64,000 nucleotides of DNA from Neptunicella sp048268085 (GTDB taxonomy: Bacteria; Pseudomonadota; Gammaproteobacteria; Enterobacterales; Alteromonadaceae): the NCBI RefSeq assembly GCF_048268085.1, contig NZ_JBLWWF010000006.1:62001-126000 (forward strand), in the 5' to 3' direction. Positions within the stretch are counted from its first letter, which is position 1. Each line of letters starts with the position of its first letter. Position numbers and translations under genes: made by a program. Of the stretch, positions 36,403-46,011 are shown one piece after another. Under the pieces are notes generated by a model. That model made no database searches. It saw only the letters and a program-made list of their open reading frames with translations, and had not been told where the DNA came from.

Positions 36403-38400
36403 CTAATAAGTGAAAGTGAGTTTGGCAAACACACTTCGCCCAACCAAAGCACTATTAAGATCAGTCACATCTCCAAATTCCATATGGCTGGGGTTAAACA
36501 AATTCTGACCGGTTAAATTAAGTCGAATATTATCAGATAGCTGACCACCGATATTAATATCAACACGCGTGTAGTGCTTAATATTGCTGCCTTGCAGATC
36601 GTCAACGTACGAAGCGGTCGTGTCCATTGTCCAGTTTTCCACAATGTTCCAGAACACTTTCAAGGCCATTTTATGTCTAGGGTATAAATTAGCCAGTTGC
36701 TCATCGTTATTTTGTGGTTCCCTGAGCTGCTGAGAAAAATGCAGATAGGAATAGTCCAAGCTCAATTTAAGATCCGGATCTATCATCCAGTTAAATAACG
36801 ACTCAAATCCATCAGACTTCGCTTGACTGCCATTAGTAAATTTTACCGGAAGTAGCAAATAAGTATTATTGAAACCGTTATCCACGACATAGGGCTCTCC
36901 AACCGATATGGTTTGTAACGCATCATAATCGTTATGAAACCCGGTCACATCAATAGAGAAGCTCGGAGTCAACTGGGCTCGATAACCAATTTCATAGGAC
37001 GTCAACTTCTCTGGTTTAAATGCCGTATTGGGTACAAATGCCAATCTGACATTTTCGGCCGTTGCAATGGTACTGGTTAACTCTTGTTCGATGGGTGTCG
37101 GTGTCCTGACAGCATCGGAAATCGCCGCCCAAACCATTTGTTGGTCATTGGGTATCCATTGCAAACGGATGTTGGGCTGCATCTCGAAGCCGGAGAAATC
37201 ATTGTGTTCAAATTTGGAACCTAAGGTCAAAAACCAGTGTTCTGGTGACAAGGTCATTTTATCCTGGATAAATGTACTGAATAGGCGGTTGCGTCGATTA
37301 CTATCCACAAACGTGACATTATTATTACCCACATTGTGGTCAGCGTTAAATCGAACTCCCAGCCCGCTGGTCATTGCGTGCTGGCTCCCCACCATCCAGT
37401 TGTATTGCGTATCCACATCAAACGTGATCCGTTCATCTATGAAGTTAAAAGGCTCATCCCGTTTAGTCCAATCGAGAAAAGAGTGCAGACTAAACCCTAA
37501 CCCTTGAGGATTTTGATCTGACCAGTTCATGTGTATGTTGGCGCCCTGATAGACGATAGTCTGATCTTCAATTGACGAGTATGGTGCAACAAGTGAATAG
37601 TTAATTTTCCGCTGCTGAGTCCGGGTTTGATAGGCGCCGCCACCGATTGTTAGCTCACTATCCCAATCCAGTCGAAATCCGGCATTAACACCGTTCCAGG
37701 CATCATAGTTATCTTCGCCATTTTGTTTTTCCAGATTGTCACGCTTAAATGCCTTGGCATACACCCGGTAATAGGCATTGTTGGCAAATTCTCCCCCTTG
37801 ACGAACACTCACCGTTCCCTGTTCTTCATTCCCATACATTACTGTCGCCAACGTCCCCTGGGTATCAATCGCGTGTTTGGTAATGATGTTAATAACACCA
37901 TTAACGGCATTGGCTCCCCATAACGTGCCCCCAGAACCGCGGATCACTTCAATGCGCTCAACATCGTCCAACACCACATCATGGGCTTCCCACATCACTC
38001 CACCAAAAACGGGGTTATAAAGCGTTCTTCCATCCAGTAACACCAGCAATTTATTGGCGAGAGTACTATTAAACCCCCGCACACTGACTGCCCAACTATT
38101 AGCATCGGACTGAGCCACATTAAGTCCCGGTACCATTCGCAGAGCATCAGGAATAGTCGTTACCCCAGATCGCTGTATATCTTCATTGGTAATCACGTAA
38201 ATAGCGGCAGGAGCCGTAGCCATTGTCTCCTGCTTTTTAGACACGATACTGACATTAATATTCAGCAACTGTTCTAAGGTAAGATCGAAGTAATTATCAT
38301 CGGCTCTGGCGAACGATGAAAATAGAGTTAAGACTGCAATTCCTAATAATATATGAACTATGCAGTACAACTTAGGAGCATTAGCCGCTCGCAATTGCAT
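36403..38400 (-). CDS. TonB-dependent outer-membrane receptor
   Basis: About 665 residues from ATG 38400, which has a strong ribosome site (AGGAGA, 8 bases before); an upstream ATG at 38427 is less likely. Signal peptide ending near FARA, then a plug domain (IVSKKQETMATAPAAIYVITNEDIQRSG; DALRMVPGLNVAQ; VLLDGRTLYNPVFGG; VERIEVIRGSGGTLWGANAVNGVINIITK) and a beta-barrel ending FAKLTFTY with terminal aromatic. Ligand unknown. No transporter neighbour. Confidence 0.92.
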   Translation of the reverse strand: MQLRAANAPKLYCIVHILLGIAVLTLFSSFARADDNYFDLTLEQLLNINVSIVSKKQETMATAPAAIYVITNEDIQRSGVTTIPDALRMVPGLNVAQSDANSWAVSVRGFNSTLANKLLVLLDGRTLYNPVFGGVMWEAHDVVLDDVERIEVIRGSGGTLWGANAVNGVINIITKHAIDTQGTLATVMYGNEEQGTVSVRQGGEFANNAYYRVYAKAFKRDNLEKQNGEDNYDAWNGVNAGFRLDWDSELTIGGGAYQTRTQQRKINYSLVAPYSSIEDQTIVYQGANIHMNWSDQNPQGLGFSLHSFLDWTKRDEPFNFIDERITFDVDTQYNWMVGSQHAMTSGLGVRFNADHNVGNNNVTFVDSNRRNRLFSTFIQDKMTLSPEHWFLTLGSKFEHNDFSGFEMQPNIRLQWIPNDQQMVWAAISDAVRTPTPIEQELTSTIATAENVRLAFVPNTAFKPEKLTSYEIGYRAQLTPSFSIDVTGFHNDYDALQTISVGEPYVVDNGFNNTYLLLPVKFTNGSQAKSDGFESLFNWMIDPDLKLSLDYSYLHFSQQLREPQNNDEQLANLYPRHKMALKVFWNIVENWTMDTTASYVDDLQGSNIKHYTRVDINIGGQLSDNIRLNLTGQNLFNPSHMEFGDVTDLNSALVGRSVFAKLTFTY

Positions 38401-38732
38401 AATTTTGTCTCCTGAAAATCCTTTCACTTACACAAATAAGAACTTAAACCGGTTTCCAACCTTAACCCAGCATATTTTCCTATTACCCTTTGAGTTATTT
38501 ATTGCCTTCATTGTAGTTATGATAGTAATTTGGTCAAATTGAGCAACAAACCGCCGTTTTGATCTTCCTTTAAAACGTTTTATTGCACAGCAAATAGGCA
38601 AACAGCTAAAAAGCAGTAAAATAGTTGTGTTGCGCTGTTGACACGCATGGTTTGGCTCATTAATATTCCGCACCGTTGAAAAGCAGGTCAGATAGCAATA
38701 TTGGTTAATGCCTTTAACGTGTTGAATACCGT
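38401..38732. other. 332-bp upstream region of TonB receptor and tRNA-Asn genes
   Basis: No gene is supported. It should contain the receptor promoter (minus) and the tRNA promoter (plus); no clear Fur site or other operator was identified. Confidence 0.5.
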
Positions 38733-38809
38733 TCCCCCTTAGCTCAGTTGGTTAGAGCGACGGACTGTTAATCCGCAGGTCCCCCGTTCGAGTCGGGGAG
38801 GGGGAGCCA
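38733..38809 (+). tRNA. tRNA-Asn (GTT), copy 1
   Basis: A 77-nt cloverleaf with acceptor TCCCCCT/AGGGGGA, anticodon loop CTGTTAA (GTT), T loop TTCGAGT, encoded CCA at 38807-38809. Confidence 0.97.
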
Positions 38810-38829
38810 AATTCAACCCAATATTCGAT

Positions 38830-38906
38830 TCCCCCTTAGCTCAGTTGGTTAGAGCGACGGACTGTTAATCCGCAGGTCCCCCGTTCGAGTCGGGGAGGGG
38901 GAGCCA
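38830..38906 (+). tRNA. tRNA-Asn (GTT), copy 2
   Basis: Identical in sequence to the gene at 38733-38809, separated by 20 bp. Tandem duplication; probably one transcript. Confidence 0.97.
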
Positions 38907-39077
38907 ATTTTGGATCAGCATACTTCAGCTTTATCAATCGCCTGTTTAATCTCCCCCACTTATGCCTATTTCTTATTCAGTTAAGCTTTTTTCTGATATA
39001 TCAAGTTGTTAAATAGCCTATAAAAACGGATAATGTGTTCACTTTGAATGGCCTTATTGGCGGGTAATTTCTGCTTT

Positions 39078-39659
39078 ATGTCTGAATATTTACTATTACT
39101 GGTTGGTACTGTACTGGTAAACAACTTCGTTTTGGTTAAATTTCTTGGCTTATGCCCATTCATGGGTGTGTCCGGACGATTGGAAACAGCCATTGGTATG
39201 TCCATGGCAACCACTTTTGTTTTAACCTTGGCCTCCTTATCCAGTTATCTGGTTGAACATTACATCTTATTGCCCTTAGGTATTGGTTATCTGCGTACGC
39301 TAAGCTTTATTCTGGTCATTGCCGTGGTAGTACAATTTACCGAAATGGTAGTGCATAAAACCAGCCCTACCCTGTATCGTTTACTGGGCATTTTCCTACC
39401 GTTAATTACCACCAATTGCGCGGTATTAGGTGTTGCATTATTAAATATCAATGAAGGACACAATTTTACTCAATCAGTCATTTACGGTTTTGGCGCCGCG
39501 GTGGGATTTTCACTGGTACTGATATTGTTTGCCGCGATGCGTGAGCGCCTGGCGGCTGCTGATGTTCCTGCGCCATTTAAGGGCGCTTCCATCGCGATGA
39601 TCACTGCGGGATTAATGTCACTCGCGTTTATGGGTTTTACCGGATTGGTTAAGTTTTGA
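39078..39659 (+). CDS. rsxA: Electron transport complex subunit RsxA
   Basis: A 193-residue inner-membrane subunit with six hydrophobic helices; ATG 39078 gives the family start MSEYLLLLVGTVLVNNFVLVKFLGLCPFMG (a TTG 30 bases upstream does not fit). First gene of rsxABCDGE, a Na+- or H+-linked NADH:ferredoxin oxidoreductase of the Rnf type. Its conserved Cys in GLCPFMG is present. Overlaps rsxB (TGATG). Confidence 0.97.
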   Translation: MSEYLLLLVGTVLVNNFVLVKFLGLCPFMGVSGRLETAIGMSMATTFVLTLASLSSYLVEHYILLPLGIGYLRTLSFILVIAVVVQFTEMVVHKTSPTLYRLLGIFLPLITTNCAVLGVALLNINEGHNFTQSVIYGFGAAVGFSLVLILFAAMRERLAAADVPAPFKGASIAMITAGLMSLAFMGFTGLVKF

Positions 39660-40213
39660 TGTTAGTTGTATATGCCTTAATAGCTATTGGTTTATTAGCA
39701 CTCATCTTTGGCCTTATTCTTGGTTATGCGTCGGTAAAGTTCAAAGTAGAAGCCGACCCTTTGGTGGACCAAATCGATACTTTGCTTCCCCAAACCCAAT
39801 GCGGACAGTGCGGCTATCCAGGTTGTCGCCCATACGCAGAAGCTATTGCTAATGGGGACGAAATTAATAAATGCCCGCCTGGTGGAGATTCCACGATTAA
39901 AAATCTGGCCGAATTAATGGGGGTTGAAGCTAAACCCTTAGATGCCAGTCATGGTGAGACACCAATCAAAAAAGTCGCGTTTATTCGTGAAGATGAATGT
40001 ATCGGTTGTACTAAATGTATTGTGGCTTGCCCGGTTGATGCCATTTTGGGGGCAGCCAAACAAATGCACACTATTATTGCAGATGAATGCACCGGCTGTG
40101 ACCTTTGCGTTGAGCCCTGCCCTGTTGACTGTATCGAAATGCGCCCGGTGGAAACCACCGCAAAATCCTGGCGTTGGGATCTAAACAGCATTCCTGTCAA
40201 GCAAGTTAGCTGA
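39659..40213 (+). CDS. rsxB: Electron transport complex ferredoxin subunit RsxB
   Basis: A 184-residue protein: N-terminal membrane helix, an Fe-S motif CGQCGYPGC, and two ferredoxin clusters CIGCTKCIVACP and CTGCDLCVEPCP. The start ATG overlaps the rsxA stop. Passes electrons within the Rsx complex. Confidence 0.97.
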   Translation: MLVVYALIAIGLLALIFGLILGYASVKFKVEADPLVDQIDTLLPQTQCGQCGYPGCRPYAEAIANGDEINKCPPGGDSTIKNLAELMGVEAKPLDASHGETPIKKVAFIREDECIGCTKCIVACPVDAILGAAKQMHTIIADECTGCDLCVEPCPVDCIEMRPVETTAKSWRWDLNSIPVKQVS

Positions 40214-40220
40214 GAGCAAG

Positions 40221-42230
40221 ATGGACTCTATTATTAATCGCATTAAAAACGGCAAGCTTTGGGATTTCCCCGGTGGTATTCATCCTCCGGCACGTAAATC
40301 CTTATCCAATCAAACCAGCATTGAAACCATTCCCTTAGCAGAACAGCTATATATCAGTATCAAGCAACATATTGGTGTAGAAGGACGTGTTTGCGTTACA
40401 GAAGGTCAGCATGTACTCAAAGGTCAGCCGCTAACTCAAAGTGCCAATCCCTTTGCTGTACCCGTGCACGCCCCAACGTCCGGTACAATAAGTAAAATTG
40501 ATTTACATCCCAGTGCTCATCCTTCCGCATTGCCGGAAATGGCCGTTCATCTAAAACCGGACGGCTTAGGTCAATGGGCGGAATTAACTCCGCTGCAAGA
40601 TTACCAGTCACTACATAAATCCAAAGTGGTCGAGGCTATCTGTAAAGCCGGTGTGGCCGGTATGGGGGGAGCAGGCTTCCCGACTCATATAAAAGTATCA
40701 CCGAAAAAAGATGTACAATTTTTAATTATCAATGGCGTTGAATGTGAACCTTATATCACCGCCGATGATCGCCTGATGCGTGAATACGCTTGGCAAATCC
40801 GTCAGGGCATCGATGTATTAACCCATTTGCTATCACCTAAATATATCGTGATTGCGATTGAAGACAATAAACCCGAAGCCATTGAAGCAATGAAAGTGGC
40901 TTGTCGTGATAATAATCAGTACCAAGTGTGTGCTGTACCGACTAAATATCCTGCCGGTGGTGAAAAACAGCTAATTCAGACCTTAACCGGTCAGGAAGTG
41001 CCGATTGACGGTCTGCCCGTAGATGTTGGGGTAATCATGCAAAACGTGGGAACCTGTTTTGCCATTGCCGATGCGATTTTCTCTGGTAAACCATTAATTC
41101 AACGGGTTGTCACCCTGACCGGTGAAACCCTGCAACAGCCTAAAAACGTCTGGGCGCCTATTGGTACACCAGTGGCGCATTTATTAAAGGTTGGTGGATA
41201 TCAAGCAGAACCAACCCAGCGCTTAATTATGGGTGGCCCGATGATGGGCTTTGCGTTGGCCAGCGATATGATCCCAGTGGTAAAAATTACCAACTGTATT
41301 TTAGCGCCAAGCAATAGCGAAATGCCCCCAGCAGAACCGGAACAGCCCTGCATTCGCTGTAGTGCCTGTGCCGATGCCTGCCCTGCCAGTTTGTTACCTC
41401 AACAGTTATTGTGGTACAGCAAAGCCAATGATTTGGATAAAGCGCAGGAATATAACCTGTTTGATTGCATCGAGTGCGGTGCGTGTGCCTATGTTTGCCC
41501 CAGTGATATTCCCTTAGTGCACTATTATCGTACGGCCAAGGCAGATGTGCGTACCCAGCAACAAGAAAAAGATCAAGCGGATAAAGCGCGGGAACGGTTT
41601 GAAGCTCGCAATGCTCGACTGCTGCGCGACCAACAAGAGCGTGAAGAAAAACATCGCAAAGCCGCTGAGGCACGAAAACAGGCCATGCAATCTGATGGCG
41701 GCAATGCCAAAGACAAAATTGCCGCAGCGCTGGCCCGAGCCAAAGCCAAAAAAGCCGCGGCCAATACAAACAGCGAGGCGGCCCACGAAAATGCCGTACC
41801 CGATGACAATAATATAGATAAAAAGCAAAAGGTTGCCGAAGCGGTCGCCCGAGCCAAAGCGAAACGAGCAGAAAAAGCTCAGCAAAATAACGACGCTGGT
41901 ACCGAATCCGAGCCGTCCATCGAAACGCTTGCCAGCGAAAACGATGATAAGAAACAAAAGGTCGCCGCCGCTATTGCACGAGCAAAAGCCAAGCGCGCAG
42001 CCCAATCATTAACTGAACAAGCAAGTGATTCGGCAGACAAACCGCAATCCAATGCGCAAAGAGGCGAAAATGAAGTTGAAAGCGCCCCGTCATCAGGTCA
42101 ACCTCAATCAGCACCAAACAGTGGCTCGGAGGAATTAACCGATGCTGAACAATTGCGTAAACAACGAATTGCTGCTGCGGTTGCCAAGGCAAAAGCCAAA
42201 AAGCAAGCTAAACAAGAGGATGATTCATGA
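40221..42230 (+). CDS. rsxC: Electron transport complex NADH-binding subunit RsxC
   Basis: A 669-residue protein. Residues 1-440 form the NADH/FMN-binding part (GVAGMGGAGFPTHIK; INGVECEPYITADD) and two 4Fe-4S motifs (CIRCSACADACPASL; CIECGACAYVCPSD). The C-terminal 220 residues are a charged extension with four repeats of a KVAxAxARAKAKxA unit, seen in many gammaproteobacterial RsxC proteins; its role is not settled. Located 7 bp after rsxB, overlaps rsxD by 4 bp. Confidence 0.96.
   Translation: MDSIINRIKNGKLWDFPGGIHPPARKSLSNQTSIETIPLAEQLYISIKQHIGVEGRVCVTEGQHVLKGQPLTQSANPFAVPVHAPTSGTISKIDLHPSAHPSALPEMAVHLKPDGLGQWAELTPLQDYQSLHKSKVVEAICKAGVAGMGGAGFPTHIKVSPKKDVQFLIINGVECEPYITADDRLMREYAWQIRQGIDVLTHLLSPKYIVIAIEDNKPEAIEAMKVACRDNNQYQVCAVPTKYPAGGEKQLIQTLTGQEVPIDGLPVDVGVIMQNVGTCFAIADAIFSGKPLIQRVVTLTGETLQQPKNVWAPIGTPVAHLLKVGGYQAEPTQRLIMGGPMMGFALASDMIPVVKITNCILAPSNSEMPPAEPEQPCIRCSACADACPASLLPQQLLWYSKANDLDKAQEYNLFDCIECGACAYVCPSDIPLVHYYRTAKADVRTQQQEKDQADKARERFEARNARLLRDQQEREEKHRKAAEARKQAMQSDGGNAKDKIAAALARAKAKKAAANTNSEAAHENAVPDDNNIDKKQKVAEAVARAKAKRAEKAQQNNDAGTESEPSIETLASENDDKKQKVAAAIARAKAKRAAQSLTEQASDSADKPQSNAQRGENEVESAPSSGQPQSAPNSGSEELTDAEQLRKQRIAAAVAKAKAKKQAKQEDDS
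41706..42215 (+). repeat. Four-fold Ala/Lys repeat in RsxC tail
   Basis: Encodes four spaced units ending ARAKAKK, ARAKAKR, ARAKAKR and AKAKAKK, separated by acidic/Gln-rich linkers. It produces long spurious open frames on other strands. Confidence 0.85.
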
Positions 42231-43288
42231 CCTTTCGACTTGCCAGTTCTCCTCATCAGCATAGCCAACGCTCTACCGCACAGTTAATGCGGCTCGTCAT
42301 TTGGTGTGCCTTGCCCGGGTTATTAGTACAAAGCTGGTTTTTCGGCTGGGGGACGTTAATTCATTTCTTATTGGCATCGGTTACTGCGGTAGTCACCGAA
42401 GCAGTGATACTGGAAATCCGTAAGCGCAATTTTGAGATTGCCATTAAAGACGGTTCGGCCATATTGACCGCCTTATTGATTGCCATCAGCATTCCACCTT
42501 TTTCGCCGTGGTGGATAAGCGTAATCGGTACCTTTTTTGCGATCGCCATTGTTAAACAGCTTTATGGCGGGTTAGGTTTTAATTTGTTTAATCCTGCTAT
42601 GGCAGCCTATGTGGTACTGTTGATTTCATTTCCAGTGCAGATGACCGCTTGGCTTCCGCCAAGTAATATTGCCCAGCATAGTGCGGATTTATTCGATTCA
42701 TTATCAGTAATATTTACCCAATTTAGCACCGATGGGTATAGCCTGAGTCAATTACAAAATGGTATTGATGGTCACACAATGGCGACCCCGCTGGATCAAG
42801 TTAAAACAGATTTAACAATGGGTTTGACCTACAGCGAAAGTTTGCAGAATCCTATTTTTGCGTCAGGCTTGGGTATCGGTTGGCTGTGGGTGAATCTGGC
42901 TTATCTGGCAGGTGGCCTGATATTACTTAAACAAAAAGCAATTAACTGGCATATTCCTCTGAGCTTGCTCGCCGCATTAACCATAATGGCCGGATTATTT
43001 CATGGCTATGATGCAGATCGATTTGCTTCACCGCTGTTTCATTTATTTAGTGGTGGCATCATGCTCGGCGCCTTTTTCATTGCTACCGACCCAGTTTCAG
43101 CCGCGACGACGAATCAGGGGCGTCTGATTTTTGGCGCGAGTATTGGTATCTGGATATTCTTAATTCGTAATTTTGGGGGGTATCCCGATGCCATCGCCTT
43201 TGCGGTATTAATCATGAATATGGCGGTACCGCTAATTGATTATTACTTCAGACCCAGAACTTACGGCCATGGACGTTCACGCAAATGA
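42227..43288 (+). CDS. rsxD: Electron transport complex subunit RsxD
   Basis: A 353-residue membrane subunit with about nine helices and the flavin-attachment region DGHTMATPLDQ (Thr bound to FMN in homologues). NqrB/RnfD family. Overlaps rsxC and rsxG by 4 bp each. Confidence 0.96.
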   Translation: MTFRLASSPHQHSQRSTAQLMRLVIWCALPGLLVQSWFFGWGTLIHFLLASVTAVVTEAVILEIRKRNFEIAIKDGSAILTALLIAISIPPFSPWWISVIGTFFAIAIVKQLYGGLGFNLFNPAMAAYVVLLISFPVQMTAWLPPSNIAQHSADLFDSLSVIFTQFSTDGYSLSQLQNGIDGHTMATPLDQVKTDLTMGLTYSESLQNPIFASGLGIGWLWVNLAYLAGGLILLKQKAINWHIPLSLLAALTIMAGLFHGYDADRFASPLFHLFSGGIMLGAFFIATDPVSAATTNQGRLIFGASIGIWIFLIRNFGGYPDAIAFAVLIMNMAVPLIDYYFRPRTYGHGRSRK

Positions 43289-43917
43289 ATAATATGAGCA
43301 AAAATGGATTAATACTGGCCGCATTCGCCATTGTTAGTACCGGATTAATCAGCATCACTCAATTAGTTACCGCGCCGGTGATCCAGCAACAGCAACAACA
43401 ACAATTGCTCAATACCCTCAATGCGACGCTGGATCCGCAACTGTATGACAATGATTTACAACATGACTGCGCCAAACTAGCAGCACCTGAATGGCTGGGA
43501 CAAACCGAAGAACAGATAATCTTTCGGGCTCGAAAACAGGGCCAACCGGTCGGTGTCGCGATAGAAACCACCGCACCCGATGGCTATAACGGTTCCATCG
43601 ATATGCTGGTCAGTATCACCGAAGACAATAAAGTAAATGGGGTACGCATCTTAAAGCACAATGAAACACCCGGTTTAGGCGATAAAATTGAATTACGTAT
43701 CAGCGACTGGATTTTATCCTTCAGTGGCAAAAAGCTCGAAAAAGGCCTCGAACAGCAATGGGCGGTCAAAAAAGATGGTGGTCAATTTGATCAATTCACC
43801 GGTGCCACTATTACCCCCCGGGCAGTAGTAAAAGCCGTTAAAAAATCCGTGCAATATTATCAACAAAATCAGCAGCAGATTTTCACCGCAATCAATCAAT
43901 GTGAGAAACCATCATGA
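43285..43917 (+). CDS. rsxG: Electron transport complex flavoprotein subunit RsxG
   Basis: A 210-residue protein with one N-terminal membrane helix and a periplasmic FMN-binding domain; the Thr in FTGATITPRAVV is the FMN-attachment residue of the family. Overlaps rsxE by 4 bp. Confidence 0.96.
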   Translation: MNNMSKNGLILAAFAIVSTGLISITQLVTAPVIQQQQQQQLLNTLNATLDPQLYDNDLQHDCAKLAAPEWLGQTEEQIIFRARKQGQPVGVAIETTAPDGYNGSIDMLVSITEDNKVNGVRILKHNETPGLGDKIELRISDWILSFSGKKLEKGLEQQWAVKKDGGQFDQFTGATITPRAVVKAVKKSVQYYQQNQQQIFTAINQCEKPS

Positions 43918-44681
43918 GTACTGATGTGAATCCGATCAATGATATTGAACAAGATGACACGCCTTCAACATCGACGATCAACAAAGCTGAACTGCAAGAA
44001 ATAAGCTGGCAAGGATTGTGGAAAAATAACGCCGCATTAGTACAGTTATTGGGCTTATGCCCATTACTGGCCGTTACTGCAACGTTAATCAACGGTTTAG
44101 GTTTAGGTGTTGCTACCACTTTAGTATTAATCGGTTCGAACAGTACAGTGTCGTTGGTCAGAAACTGGGTCCCCAACGAAATCCGTATTCCGGTATTTGT
44201 AATGGTGATCGCCTCATTCGTTACCATCATTCAGTTATTGATGAATGCGTTTACCTTTGAGTTATATCAGGCACTGGGTATTTTTATTCCACTGATTGTC
44301 ACCAATTGCGCCATTATTGGCCGCGCTGAAGCCTACGCATCGAAAAATCCGGTTGGTTATGCCGCCTTCGACGGCTTAATGATGGGCTTAGGCTTCACGC
44401 TGGTATTGGTCATTCTTGGCGCCATGCGGGAATTATTAGGAAGCGGCACTTTGTTTGACGGTGCTCATTTGTTACTGGGTCAATGGGCAACCAGTATGAA
44501 AATCACCCTATTTACCCCGGATAGTGCATTTTTATTAGCCATATTGCCGCCCGGAGCCTTTATTGGCATGGGATTTCTGATTGCGCTAAAAAATATCCTG
44601 CATGAACGAATTGAAAGGCTCTACAACAAACCGGCACCAACCAAAACCATTCAACGTGCCCGGGTAACCGCTGAAGGTTAA
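43914..44681 (+). CDS. rsxE: Electron transport complex subunit RsxE
   Basis: A 255-residue membrane subunit homologous to RsxA, with the GLCPLLAV and ITNCAIIGRAEA blocks. It has an N-terminal acidic extension of about 30 residues before the usual start of homology. Followed after 14 bp by nth, as in E. coli (rsxE-nth). Confidence 0.96.
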   Translation: MSTDVNPINDIEQDDTPSTSTINKAELQEISWQGLWKNNAALVQLLGLCPLLAVTATLINGLGLGVATTLVLIGSNSTVSLVRNWVPNEIRIPVFVMVIASFVTIIQLLMNAFTFELYQALGIFIPLIVTNCAIIGRAEAYASKNPVGYAAFDGLMMGLGFTLVLVILGAMRELLGSGTLFDGAHLLLGQWATSMKITLFTPDSAFLLAILPPGAFIGMGFLIALKNILHERIERLYNKPAPTKTIQRARVTAEG

Positions 44682-44695
44682 AATCAACTGAGATT

Positions 44696-45328
44696 ATGAA
44701 TAAACAAAAACGTATTGAGATCCTGACCCGACTACGGGACGATAATCCCCATCCCACAACCGAGCTGAACTTTAACTCACCGTTTGAATTGCTGATCGCG
44801 GTGTTATTATCCGCGCAAGCGACCGATGTTGGGGTGAACAAAGCCACCGCCAAACTTTTTCCGGTCGCCAATACTCCTCAAGCCATTCTGGATTTAGGAC
44901 TGGAAAAGCTTAAAGACTATATCAAAACCATTGGCTTGTTTAATACCAAGGCCGTGAATACCATGAAAACCTGCCAGATGCTGGTTGACTTGCACGACGG
45001 TGAAGTCCCCGAAGATAGAGCCGCTTTAGAAGCCCTACCCGGCGTTGGCCGTAAAACCGCTAATGTGGTACTCAATACCGCCTTTGGCTGGCCAACCATC
45101 GCCGTGGACACCCATATTTACCGCGTCTCCAACCGCACTAAATTCGCCCCGGGTAAAAATGTCGATCAGGTTGAACAAAAGCTGCTAAAAGTGGTACCTG
45201 CCGAATTTAAGGTCGATGTGCACCACTGGTTAATACTGCATGGGCGTTACACCTGCATTGCCCGCAAACCGCGCTGTGGCTCGTGTATTATTGAAGATTT
45301 GTGTGAGTTTAAGGATAAAACTGAATAA
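44696..45328 (+). CDS. nth: Endonuclease III (base-excision DNA glycosylase/lyase)
   Basis: A 210-residue enzyme that removes oxidised pyrimidines. Helix-hairpin-helix LPGVGRKTANVVL with catalytic Lys120, Asp138 in AVDTHIYR, and 4Fe-4S cysteines 187, 194, 197 and 203, all at the E. coli positions. Last gene of the rsx operon. A diverged piece of the same gene lies at 46012-46170. Confidence 0.98.
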   Translation: MNKQKRIEILTRLRDDNPHPTTELNFNSPFELLIAVLLSAQATDVGVNKATAKLFPVANTPQAILDLGLEKLKDYIKTIGLFNTKAVNTMKTCQMLVDLHDGEVPEDRAALEALPGVGRKTANVVLNTAFGWPTIAVDTHIYRVSNRTKFAPGKNVDQVEQKLLKVVPAEFKVDVHHWLILHGRYTCIARKPRCGSCIIEDLCEFKDKTE

Positions 45329-45360
45329 TTAGCCCAGAAATATATTATTGGACGATCACT

Positions 45361-45657
45361 TTAACTTGTTAAGTGTAATTGAAATTTCATTTGTTGATGA
45401 AGAACTCGAACAACAAAAATATCTAGCGGCCTTACCTTGAAGAATATGTAGTGCTTTCGATAAACAAACCTTAAATACCCTGCCCTGATATCACTCACAC
45501 CTTGAGCAAGGTTTGGCTCAATTGCCAAGGCCTCTAAAGCTTCATGAATCCCTAACAGATAACTTTCAGCTTGTTCCTGTCCAAATTCAACTGATGTATA
45601 TTGATAAATACGCTCCAGATCAGACTCAGCTTTATTTGATAGAGTATATTTACTCAT
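45361..45657 (-). CDS. ParE/RelE-superfamily toxin
   Basis: A 98-residue protein: KYTLSNKAESDLERIYQYTSVEFGQEQAESYLLGIHEALEALA and GYLRFVYRKHYIFFKVRPLDIFVVRVLHQQM, the ParE plasmid-stabilisation toxin pattern. Partner antitoxin starts upstream with a 5-bp gap. ParE toxins usually act on DNA gyrase; target here is inferred from family only. Confidence 0.85.
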   Translation of the reverse strand: MSKYTLSNKAESDLERIYQYTSVEFGQEQAESYLLGIHEALEALAIEPNLAQGVSDIRAGYLRFVYRKHYIFFKVRPLDIFVVRVLHQQMKFQLHLTS

Positions 45658-45662
45658 AAATA

Positions 45663-45887
45663 TTACGCTTTAGCTTTTTGCTTGGAAATAACATCTAATA
45701 CGGAAGCTTTACTTTCACCACTTAACTCCCCTTCAACAAGCGCCATTTTTATCGCGTCTTTTTCACTTTGATTATGACGGATAAGGTCTCTGATGTAATC
45801 GCTGGCATTAGAAAAGTGACCAGATTCGACCTGAGCATCAATCCAAGCCCGCATTTCGTCAGGAATTGAAATGTTTAATGTAGCCAT
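45663..45887 (-). CDS. ParD-type ribbon-helix-helix antitoxin
   Basis: A 74-residue protein; ATG 45887 has a ribosome site (GGAAACAGGT) and gives the ribbon start MATLNISIPDEMRAWIDAQVESGHFSNASDYIRDLIRHNQ. An upstream ATG at 45899 adds four residues. It likely binds the direct repeat at 45929-45948 and its own toxin. The pair sits between nth and an nth fragment. Confidence 0.87.
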   Translation of the reverse strand: MATLNISIPDEMRAWIDAQVESGHFSNASDYIRDLIRHNQSEKDAIKMALVEGELSGESKASVLDVISKQKAKA

Positions 45888-45928
45888 ACCTGTTTCCATT
45901 AAATTGTTTACTTAAAAAATTATGGCAT

Positions 45929-45948
45929 ATATTGGCAAATATTGACAA
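45929..45948 (-). promoter_or_regulatory. Candidate operator of the ParDE pair
   Basis: Two adjacent 10-base units, atattggcaa and atattgacaa, 42 bp upstream of the antitoxin ATG. Ribbon-helix-helix antitoxins commonly bind such tandem sites. Confidence 0.45.
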
Positions 45949-46011
45949 ACGCTCAACACAAATCAGAAAAGTTAACACTGCCACTATCTACCTTAGTTAC
46001 CGTTCAACTGA

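Noticed and set aside
41287..42005. Long minus-strand frames opposite rsxC
   Set aside because: Shadows produced by the Ala/Lys repeat tail of RsxC.
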